Source: CBFHWY01 sp965659675 (GTDB lineage: Bacteria; Bacteroidota; Bacteroidia; Flavobacteriales_G; Salibacteraceae). From it: a stretch of 12,099 nucleotides of DNA. Every line of letters begins with the position of its first letter. Position 1 is the first letter of the stretch. Positions 1 to 6,605 of this stretch are shown here, in pieces. The stretch lies in contig CBFHWY010000078.1 in the NCBI GenBank assembly GCA_965659675.1, forward strand, positions 1 to 12,099, read 5' to 3'. A program made the translations under genes and the position numbers. The notes under the pieces are model-generated. The model did not search any database. It was given only the letters and a program-made list of their open reading frames with translations, and had not been told where the DNA came from.

Positions 1-1799
1 AGAACTACGCGGTAATTGACACTCAGTTATTTTGGCAGGTCGATCGAGAGATCATGCTGGGATCTACAACTTATACAGAGATCTTAAGTCCAGATACCAT
101 TCTGTACAACACAAGAAAGATCACTTATTACGCCAATGACGACCCTATCAGTTATTGGGTGAATGAAGGGGCATACAGAAATAACTCATTTGGCGTGCGG
201 GCACCCACTGTTGGGGTAATGACCTTCGATGGAATTGATCGACTTGGCGTTCCCTACGATTTCAGTTCAAGTGGTACTTATGGTGAAGCTGATGTGCTTA
301 CTTCAAAGCCTATCAATTTGGGGATCAAGAGTAATGGCCAGCCATACACTGAGAATGATAGTATCTATTTGAGTTTCTATTATCAACCGCAAGGCGTGGG
401 AAATAACCCAGAACTGGAAGACTCGTTGAGCCTAAATTTTTACTCACCTGTTACAGATAAATGGTATTGGATCTGGGACGAACCTGGAGATAGTTTAAGG
501 CCATTTACCAGGGTGGATATTCCAATTAACGATACCCTGTATCTCAAACAAGGCTTCAGGCTTAGATTCAGGAACAAAGCAACCCTATCGGGAAGTTTGG
601 ATCACTGGAATATCGACTATGTTGCAATTACAGCAAACGCCCGTATTCAATCCAACAACTTTGCAGATGTTGGTTACTTTGGAGAAGCACCTTCATATAT
701 CAAAACCTATACTTCGATGCCATGGAAGCACTTTAAGCGAGATCCCAGTGAATATATGATCGATGAGGTGAATATCCCGATCTTTAATGTATCGAACACT
801 TCACGGTTCCTGGAGAACTTCTTCGACATGCGCAACATGAATGACACTGCCCCCTACTATACCGATGTAGGTGGAATAGTTGTCACCAACTTACCTGGAA
901 GACAGAGTTTGGATATCAATATCCCAATCGCAAGTACAACTCCAGCTACCATATTTCCAATCGACAATGAGGAAAGGGCGACATTCGAGATACGCAATTA
1001 TCTGAGGATCAATCCAGATGAGAACCGAGATAACGATACTCTATTCCACTATCAATATTTTGATACTTACTATGCATACGATGACGGAGGAGCTGAGCTT
1101 GCATATAGCCTGAATGGTACCGGAGCGAGATTGGCCTATGAATTTGAGACAGACGGGAGTTCAGACACCTTAAGGGCCATTTTGATCAACTTCCCGAGAA
1201 TGCTGCTCAATGAACAGAATCGCAAACTGAACCTCATGGTATGGTCAGATCTAAGTCAGGAACCAATTTATGAAAGTGGTGCGGTTTGGGAAGTTGATTA
1301 TCCCGATCTGAACGACTTCAAAAGATACCCAATTGATGTGCCTGTTGTGGTCACAGGTAAGTATTATATCGGATGGGAACAGCAAGACAACCGAAAGATC
1401 TACATCGGTTGGGATATCAATAAAAGAAATGAGGATAGACTTTTCTACAGTTTAGATGGGAGTTGGACCCAAACCAGCTTTGAAGGAAGTTTGATGCTGC
1501 GACCCGATTTTGGATATGCTCAGATCAGTGCTGGTCAGAAAGAGCTAACGCAACAGCAGCCCAAACATGAATTGAATATTTATCCTAACCCGGCTAGAAA
1601 TATCATTCACTTGAGCTCCGACATGGAGATACAAAGGGTTCGGATATACAACCTCATGGGCATGGAAGTTCTGAATCAACAAGTGCCAGATGGTCAGGGT
1701 CTATCATTGGAAAGTCTATCCGGAGGTATTTACATCTTACAGGTTTCAAGCCCTTTAGGTGAAAAGATCACGAGAAAATTAAGGGTGATCCATGAGTGA
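1..1799 (+). CDS. T9SS type A sorting-domain secreted protein (5'-truncated by window edge)
   Basis: The reading frame is open from the first bases, so the ATG at 54 is probably internal and the true N-terminus, with any signal peptide, lies off the left edge. Residues below count from that ATG. Residues about 45-195 look like a jelly-roll/MAM-like beta domain (GVMTFDGIDRLGVPYD, then ADVLTSKPINLG, ending LDHWNIDYVAI). Residues about 339-488 form a second beta-rich domain running from YYAYDDGGAE to LMLRPDFGYA. Residues about 506-581 are a Por-secretion C-terminal sorting domain, with the hallmark NIYPNPA, a central VRIYNLMGMEV strand, GGIYILQV and the basic terminus RKLRVIHE. Such domains direct export through the type IX system and attachment at, or release from, the cell surface. 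No catalytic motif was recognised, so the function is unknown. The stop overlaps the start of the pseudouridine synthase gene by 8 nt. Confidence 0.9.
   Translation, partial: NYAVIDTQLFWQVDREIMLGSTTYTEILSPDTILYNTRKITYYANDDPISYWVNEGAYRNNSFGVRAPTVGVMTFDGIDRLGVPYDFSSSGTYGEADVLTSKPINLGIKSNGQPYTENDSIYLSFYYQPQGVGNNPELEDSLSLNFYSPVTDKWYWIWDEPGDSLRPFTRVDIPINDTLYLKQGFRLRFRNKATLSGSLDHWNIDYVAITANARIQSNNFADVGYFGEAPSYIKTYTSMPWKHFKRDPSEYMIDEVNIPIFNVSNTSRFLENFFDMRNMNDTAPYYTDVGGIVVTNLPGRQSLDINIPIASTTPATIFPIDNEERATFEIRNYLRINPDENRDNDTLFHYQYFDTYYAYDDGGAELAYSLNGTGARLAYEFETDGSSDTLRAILINFPRMLLNEQNRKLNLMVWSDLSQEPIYESGAVWEVDYPDLNDFKRYPIDVPVVVTGKYYIGWEQQDNRKIYIGWDINKRNEDRLFYSLDGSWTQTSFEGSLMLRPDFGYAQISAGQKELTQQQPKHELNIYPNPARNIIHLSSDMEIQRVRIYNLMGMEVLNQQVPDGQGLSLESLSGGIYILQVSSPLGEKITRKLRVIHE
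1569..1796 (+). other. T9SS C-terminal sorting domain of the left-edge secreted protein
   Basis: The last 76 residues begin HELNIYPNPARN and continue VRIYNLMGMEV, GGIYILQVSS and end KITRKLRVIHE, the type A pattern. It resembles the equivalent domain of the adhesin at 9343-9582 in its order of strands, though the two are clearly diverged. Its coding sequence runs into the start of the pseudouridine synthase gene. Confidence 0.85.
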
Positions 1800-2823
1800 G
1801 GAAGATAAGAACCACGAGGAAGAAGAAGAGCTCTACGAACACTTCACCATCAAGGTCGATGTAGGACAACAGCCTGTGAGAATTGATAAATTCCTCATGG
1901 ACCGTGTTCCAAACATTTCCAGAAACCGAATCCAAAATGCCGCCAAAGCAGATGCTGTATTGGTAGGAGACAAACCCGTCAAATCAAACTACAAGATCAA
2001 ACCTGGAGAAGATATCAGCCTGCTGCTTCCCCATCCCAAACGAGAAACCGAGCTCTTAGCTGAAGATATCCCATTGGATATCATGTACGAAGATGATGAA
2101 GTGCTGGTCATTAATAAGCCTGCCGGCCTGGTGGTCCATCCTGGACATAACAATTACACAGGTACACTGGTCAATGGTCTCGTATATCACTTTGAAAAAC
2201 TACCCAGTTTATCAGAGCATCAGCGCCCGGGATTGGTGCATCGGCTAGACAAAAACACCAGTGGGGTGATGGTGGTAGCCAAAACAGAACTGGCACTGAA
2301 CCATTTGGCAAAACAATTCTTTGACCGAACAACCGACCGTCAGTATTTGGCCCTTTGCTGGGGTGATCTGGAGGGGGATGGCAGTATTGAGGGACATATT
2401 GGAAGAAGCTTAAAGAATCGAAAGATCATGGAAACTTTTCCTGATGGTGAATTTGGAAAAGCTGCCAAAACCCATTACAAGGTGCTTGAGAGTTTGCATT
2501 ACGTCACTTTGGTAGCCTGCAAGCTCGAAACGGGTAGAACGCACCAGATCCGCTGTCATTTTAAGCATATTGGACACCCTCTTTTTGGCGACCCTGAGTA
2601 TGGCGGAAACAAGATCTTAAAGGGAACCACCTTCACCAAGTACAGAAGGTTCGTTGAAAATAACTTCGACATCTTGCCGCGGCAGGCCTTGCATGCAAAG
2701 AGTCTGGGCTTCACACAACCCAAAACTGGGGAACGACTTCGATTTGAGGCGGACTTACCTGAAGACTTCGAAAAGGTCCTTGATCGCTGGCGCAATTATC
2801 ACAAACGAAGCTCAGATTCCTAA
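1792..2823 (+). CDS. rluD: RluA/RluD-family 23S rRNA pseudouridine synthase
   Basis: The enzyme isomerises uridine to pseudouridine in RNA. The architecture is that of RluD, which modifies 23S rRNA helix 69. An acidic leader (residues 1-15, rich in Glu) precedes an S4 RNA-binding domain (about 28-85, VRIDKFLMDRVPNISRNRIQ). The catalytic domain (about 95-335) follows. Its signature HRLDKNTSGVMVVAK contains the catalytic Asp at residue 153. LETGRTHQIRCHFKHIGHPL (about 245-264), GDPEYGG and LHAKSLGF are also family-conserved. At 343 aa the length is normal for the family. The ATG at 1792 lies within the end of the upstream secreted-protein gene, which suggests co-transcription and translational coupling. 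The 3' end overlaps the menE stop on the opposite strand by 12 nt. The RluD rather than RluC/RluA assignment rests on the S4 domain and overall resemblance, so the exact target uridines are inferred. Confidence 0.93.
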   Translation: MSEEDKNHEEEEELYEHFTIKVDVGQQPVRIDKFLMDRVPNISRNRIQNAAKADAVLVGDKPVKSNYKIKPGEDISLLLPHPKRETELLAEDIPLDIMYEDDEVLVINKPAGLVVHPGHNNYTGTLVNGLVYHFEKLPSLSEHQRPGLVHRLDKNTSGVMVVAKTELALNHLAKQFFDRTTDRQYLALCWGDLEGDGSIEGHIGRSLKNRKIMETFPDGEFGKAAKTHYKVLESLHYVTLVACKLETGRTHQIRCHFKHIGHPLFGDPEYGGNKILKGTTFTKYRRFVENNFDILPRQALHAKSLGFTQPKTGERLRFEADLPEDFEKVLDRWRNYHKRSSDS

Positions 2824-3855
2824 TAGGGCTCTAGAGGCTTTCCTGTCGAGTTTTCCGTTGCCGAGTCGCTCAAGGCGAACCACTCTGTAGTATTTTTTGG
2901 GTCGCTCATATTTAGCCAATACTTCTTCAGCTAACTTAATAAGCTCCATAGGAAGCTCTTCATCGGCCTCATAGATCATCACCAAAGCTTCTCCCAACTT
3001 TTGGTCTTTGACTCCACAGACAAACAGCGGCGCTGAGATCTTTGATGAAAGCTTCTTTTCTATTTGCTCAGCCTGAAGCTTTATTCCTCCACTATTGATC
3101 ACCCAATCGCTCCTCCCCTGCCAGATAAATTCCTTTTCTGATTTAAGATCCACGATATCATTTGTTCGTAATGCCTCGAGTTGAAGTACTTCATCCTTTA
3201 TGACCAGGCGGTCTTCCCCATCGGTTTCAAAGCCTACTCCTTCCAGCGCATGAAAGGCCTTATCCCCTATCTTCCGCAGGGCGATATGCGAACAGGTTTC
3301 GGTCATTCCGTAGGTCTCATAGATCATTAGTTGAAGCTTTGACAATGAGCGTTCTAAGGAGACTTGTAAAGGGGCTCCTCCAATGATCAATTTCTTGATG
3401 TGCTTGAAGTTATCAATATCATCTCGAAGACTGAGCTCTGCCTGCATGGGGGTCATCGCAGCAAAATCGATCTCAGTTTCAAGACCAAAGAGTGGTCGGG
3501 ATGTAGGCTCGTAGGCCAGTAATTTTAGGTTTCCAACGATTGCTCGAAGGATCATCATTTTTCCAGCTATGAATTCAGCAGGCAAACAAAGCAGTGCTGT
3601 TTGGTTTGCTTTTAAGTCGAAGTATGTGATCGATCTTTGGGCGGATGCCAACATCTTCGATTTAGGGTAAGTGATCTGCTTGGGTTTACCAGTTGAACCC
3701 GATGTTTTCAAGACGATCTCTTTGTCTTCAGAGAACCATTTCTGAACGAAGGCTAGAATCTGCTTTTTCCATTCAGCGTCAAGGTCAGAGGCCTGAAGTC
3801 TGGAGTAATTATCGGCATGGACCTGCTGATGCTCTATTAGGATAACCCAAGACAT
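2812..3855 (-). CDS. menE: o-succinylbenzoate--CoA ligase (MenE), short form
   Basis: This ANL-superfamily adenylating enzyme activates o-succinylbenzoate with ATP and then transfers it to CoA, giving OSB-CoA, the substrate of MenB. Counting from the ATG at 3855, the phosphate-binding loop TSGSTGKPK is at 51-59, the YGMTE motif at 182-186, the hinge/ribose motif GRSDWVINSGG at 247-257, and the C-terminal NGKLDR with its acyl-adenylation lysine at 333-338. At 347 aa it is clearly shorter than the E. coli and Bacillus enzymes (about 450-490 aa), yet all core motifs remain; the missing length is mostly N-terminal to the P-loop. The frame could extend to a TTG at 3867, but a GGGAG stretch ends 5 nt before the ATG at 3855, which favours that start. 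The ORF start overlaps the end of menC by 19 nt. It is the last gene of the men operon. Confidence 0.93.
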   Translation of the reverse strand: MSWVILIEHQQVHADNYSRLQASDLDAEWKKQILAFVQKWFSEDKEIVLKTSGSTGKPKQITYPKSKMLASAQRSITYFDLKANQTALLCLPAEFIAGKMMILRAIVGNLKLLAYEPTSRPLFGLETEIDFAAMTPMQAELSLRDDIDNFKHIKKLIIGGAPLQVSLERSLSKLQLMIYETYGMTETCSHIALRKIGDKAFHALEGVGFETDGEDRLVIKDEVLQLEALRTNDIVDLKSEKEFIWQGRSDWVINSGGIKLQAEQIEKKLSSKISAPLFVCGVKDQKLGEALVMIYEADEELPMELIKLAEEVLAKYERPKKYYRVVRLERLGNGKLDRKASRALLGI

Positions 3856-4874
3856 GATAGCTCCCAATTTTCGTTTGGATCGTAAAATAGATGATCAGCT
3901 TTTAACTTCAAGGGCGAATCAATATTATTCTCGAAAAGTTGACCGGTTCCCAGACCTTGTGGCATTTTTATATTCTGTGCACTCAGCCATTGAGCAATGG
4001 CATTCAAACCAATATTCGACTCGAGTGCCGATGTGGCCCACCAGCCAATATTAAGATCCTCAGCGAGTGATATCCACTCTTGAGATGACTCAAAACCACC
4101 GACCAAAGCAGGTTTGAGGATAATATACTGCGGTCTGATCTCCTCCAACAAAGCTCGCTTATCTTCTGACAGGTTCACCCCAATTAGTTCCTCATCAAGC
4201 GCAATAGGGAGCGGGGTTTCACGACAGAGCTGGGACATCTTATCAATTTGTCCTTGTTTGATGGGTTGCTCGATGGAATGAAGGTCGAGGCTAGCGAGAC
4301 GCTTCAATTTTTCATGTGCCTCTTTAAAGCTAAAGGCTCCATTCGCGTCCACCCTGATCTCCAGCTGATCTGAAGTGAACTTGGATCGAATATTTTCAAG
4401 GATCCTGTATTCATTTTCAAAATCGATCGCTCCGATCTTCATTTTTAGGCACCGGAATCCCAGGTCGAGCTTCTCCTGGATCTGCTCGATCATATAATCA
4501 GGCTCACCCATCCATATAAGCCCATTGATCTCGATGCCTCTATCCCCTGATACAAATGACTTCTCTCCAAAGGCAAAGCCACCTGCTAAAGACCTTTGTG
4601 CTGTTTCTAAACCAAACAAGATTGCTGGCCATGAGCTCAGGTCTTCGTGGGTTTCTAAATAGTGATCGATCCTTTCACAAACCTCTTTCAGCTTTGCTTC
4701 GAAATTAGGATGATCATCTGAGCTTAAACCCCTGAATATTGCACATTCGCCATAAGCGACCTTGCCTTCGTCTTCCAGTTTAATGAAATAGGTCTCTTTC
4801 TTTCGCAATATGCCACGAGAGGTTCCAGCAGGCCTTTTGAAGATCATATCATATCGTCGATAGGCAGCTTTCAA
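3837..4874 (-). CDS. menC: o-succinylbenzoate synthase (MenC)
   Basis: MenC is an enolase-superfamily dehydratase that converts SHCHC to o-succinylbenzoate. The N-terminal capping domain begins KAAYRRYDMIFKRPAGTSRG. The barrel carries the expected residues: the catalytic lysine pair in LKMKIG (K144, K146), the metal ligands D176 (RVDANG), E202 (SIEQPI) and D227 (IALDEE), and the second catalytic lysine K254 (IILKPA). WWATSALESNIGLNAIAQWL at 278-297 is the usual C-terminal substrate loop. At 345 aa it is typical for the family. The start is a TTG at 4874, one base after the menA stop (TGA-A-TTG). The first internal ATG (4847) would remove conserved capping-domain residues, and an in-frame stop lies just upstream, so TTG is the best choice. 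No Shine-Dalgarno sequence is visible, which suggests start by translational coupling. Confidence 0.94.
   Translation of the reverse strand: MKAAYRRYDMIFKRPAGTSRGILRKKETYFIKLEDEGKVAYGECAIFRGLSSDDHPNFEAKLKEVCERIDHYLETHEDLSSWPAILFGLETAQRSLAGGFAFGEKSFVSGDRGIEINGLIWMGEPDYMIEQIQEKLDLGFRCLKMKIGAIDFENEYRILENIRSKFTSDQLEIRVDANGAFSFKEAHEKLKRLASLDLHSIEQPIKQGQIDKMSQLCRETPLPIALDEELIGVNLSEDKRALLEEIRPQYIILKPALVGGFESSQEWISLAEDLNIGWWATSALESNIGLNAIAQWLSAQNIKMPQGLGTGQLFENNIDSPLKLKADHLFYDPNENWELSCLGLS
3855..3865 (-). promoter_or_regulatory. Shine-Dalgarno-like site that decides the menE start
   Basis: On the minus strand GGGAG is followed by CTATC and then ATG at 3855. It lies inside the last codons of menC. 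Clear Shine-Dalgarno sequences are absent before menF, menB, menA and menC, so this one is notable and supports the ATG over the longer TTG reading. Confidence 0.5.
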
Positions 4875-4875
4875 T

Positions 4876-5775
4876 TCAAAAGAAAATTTGTGTCAGACCA
4901 AAGCTGATGCTGAAGATAAGGGTGCCTGAGGCCAATTTTTTCAGTTCTCCGTTTAGGGCAGCTGGATCGTGATTTTTCCAAACGAAGATCAAATTCTTAA
5001 TAAAGATCGGGAAGCTGATGAGCCCCAGAAGTGACCAGGCACTTTGCCAGGTAAAGATGATGTAAAGCATGCTGGCGGCAAAAGCAATGCTTAAAATAAT
5101 ACTGTGGTACCATTTGGCAGATTCAAAACCCATCATCACTACAAGGGTTCTTTTTTTGTTGGCTCGATCATTCTCAATATCCCTCATATTGTTCATGTTA
5201 AGCACACTGACAGAGAAAGCACCAATACTGATGGCCGGCAACAAAGCAAACCAATCGAATCGCAAGGCGTGCAAATAATAGGCTCCAAAAACCCCCACTA
5301 TCCCAAAGAAAATAAAGACAAAGAGATCTCCGAGTCCGTAATAACCATAAGGTTTTTTCCCGAGGGTATAATTCACCGCTGCTCCTATGGCCAGCATACC
5401 TAAGATGAAGAAGCTCAATAAAGACCAATTGATCTCTTCAAAGCTGACAAAGAGCAATCGAAGACCTGAAAGCAGGGATAGTAAGGCAAAAACAGCTACT
5501 GCTACTTTCATTTGTCTGATACTGATCGCACCAGATTGAACTGCTCTTTTTGGACCGATACGAGCATCGTTGTCCGTTCCTTTTAGGCTATCTCCAAGAT
5601 CATTAGCGAGATTTGAGAGTATCTGCATAAAGAGGGTTGTTGCTATTGCCCAAAGGAAAGTTCTGAAATTGAATACCCCATTGGAAGCTGCAAGAAAGCT
5701 CCCAAGCAGAATAGTAGACAAAGCCAAAGGCAAGGTCCTCAGTCTAAAGGCCCCAATCCAGGCTGATAACTTCAA
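4876..5775 (-). CDS. menA: 1,4-dihydroxy-2-naphthoate polyprenyltransferase (MenA)
   Basis: MenA is an integral membrane UbiA-family prenyltransferase that attaches a polyprenyl chain to DHNA with loss of CO2, giving demethylmenaquinone. It opens with WIGAFRLRTLPLALS, typical of MenA. The first Asp-rich motif is NLANDLGDSLKGTDND (residues 55-70) and the second NNMRDIENDRANKKRT (195-210); these bind the Mg-diphosphate of the prenyl donor. Several hydrophobic helices follow, for example at about 38-56, 92-110, 117-135, 150-168 and 228-242. At 299 aa the length is normal. The only sensible start is the TTG at 5775, because the next Met codon lies in the second helix, just before the catalytic motif. 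That TTG sits one codon (GTT) after the menB stop and in the same frame. No Shine-Dalgarno sequence is visible. MenA lies between menB and menC, unlike the E. coli men cluster where it is encoded elsewhere. Confidence 0.94.
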   Translation of the reverse strand: MKLSAWIGAFRLRTLPLALSTILLGSFLAASNGVFNFRTFLWAIATTLFMQILSNLANDLGDSLKGTDNDARIGPKRAVQSGAISIRQMKVAVAVFALLSLLSGLRLLFVSFEEINWSLLSFFILGMLAIGAAVNYTLGKKPYGYYGLGDLFVFIFFGIVGVFGAYYLHALRFDWFALLPAISIGAFSVSVLNMNNMRDIENDRANKKRTLVVMMGFESAKWYHSIILSIAFAASMLYIIFTWQSAWSLLGLISFPIFIKNLIFVWKNHDPAALNGELKKLASGTLIFSISFGLTQIFF

Positions 5776-5778
5776 AAC

Positions 5779-6603
5779 TTATGGGAATTTTGGATATTTC
5801 GAAAAGTCTGGATCTCGTTTTTCGAGAAAGGCATTCTTTCCTTCATGTGCTTCTTCCATCAGGTAGTACATCAAGGTTGCATCTCCGGCAAATTCCATGA
5901 GCCCTCTCTGTCCGTCTAACTCAGCATTCAAACCTCTTTTTAGCATTCTAAGGGCTAACGGACTGCGCTTCATCATGATCTGACACCATTCAACTGTAGT
6001 ATCTTCCAGATCCTCCAAAGGAACCACCTTGTTCACCATACCCATTTCCTCTGCTTCCTTTGCGCTGTATTGCAAGCAAAGAAACCAGATCTCTCTTGCC
6101 TTCTTTTGTCCGACATGACGAGCGAGATATGAGGAACCAAATCCAGCATCGAAGCTACCCACCTTTGGCCCTGTTTGGCCGAAGATGGCATTGTCACTTG
6201 CGATGGTAAGGTCGCAAACCACATGCAATACATGCCCTCCACCGATCGCATAGCCGTTCACCATGGCCACAACAGGTTTTGGCATTGAGCGAATCTGCTT
6301 GTGGATATCCAATACATTCAACCTCGGAACGCCATCATCTCCAATGTAGCCCCCTTTTCCTTTTACGTTTTGGTCTCCTCCTGAGCAAAATGCCTTATCA
6401 CCTGTACCCGTCAATACGATCACGTTGATATCCTGGCGCTCCCGGCAGATATTCAGTGCATCGATGATATCCATATTGGTCTCTGGTCTGAAGGCATTGT
6501 AGACCTCTGGACGATTAATGGTGATCTTCGCTATTCCTTCAAAGAAGTCGAATAGAATATCCTGATACTCCTTGATGGTTTTCCATTCCCTTGCCTGGCT
6601 CAT
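5779..6603 (-). CDS. menB: 1,4-dihydroxy-2-naphthoyl-CoA synthase (MenB)
   Basis: MenB is a crotonase-fold enzyme that closes the second ring of the naphthoquinone by an intramolecular Claisen condensation of OSB-CoA, giving DHNA-CoA. Visible signatures are FCSGGDQ (72-78), the oxyanion-hole and CoA region GYAIGGGHVLHVVCDLTIA (117-135), GQTGPKVGSFDAGFG (142-156), GQKKAREIWFLC, and the family-typical C-terminus EKRDPDFSKYPKFP. Gly145 in QTGPKVG matches the E. coli-like type that uses bound bicarbonate as catalytic base, rather than the type with an acidic side chain there. At 274 aa it is normal in length (E. coli about 285). The ATG start lies 2 nt after the menD stop (TAA-CT-ATG), and its own stop is 3 nt from the menA start, so the three genes are tightly coupled. 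Confidence 0.97.
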   Translation of the reverse strand: MSQAREWKTIKEYQDILFDFFEGIAKITINRPEVYNAFRPETNMDIIDALNICRERQDINVIVLTGTGDKAFCSGGDQNVKGKGGYIGDDGVPRLNVLDIHKQIRSMPKPVVAMVNGYAIGGGHVLHVVCDLTIASDNAIFGQTGPKVGSFDAGFGSSYLARHVGQKKAREIWFLCLQYSAKEAEEMGMVNKVVPLEDLEDTTVEWCQIMMKRSPLALRMLKRGLNAELDGQRGLMEFAGDATLMYYLMEEAHEGKNAFLEKRDPDFSKYPKFP

Positions 6604-6605
6604 AG

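Noticed and set aside
2556..2890. Small frames on both strands at the end of the pseudouridine synthase gene
   Set aside because: Both are antisense or out-of-frame shadows of the synthase and menE, and their translations have an Arg/Ser-rich, non-protein-like composition.
5104..5403. Plus-strand reading frames opposite menA
   Set aside because: They overlap the prenyltransferase motifs on the other strand completely, show no family features and have no start signals.
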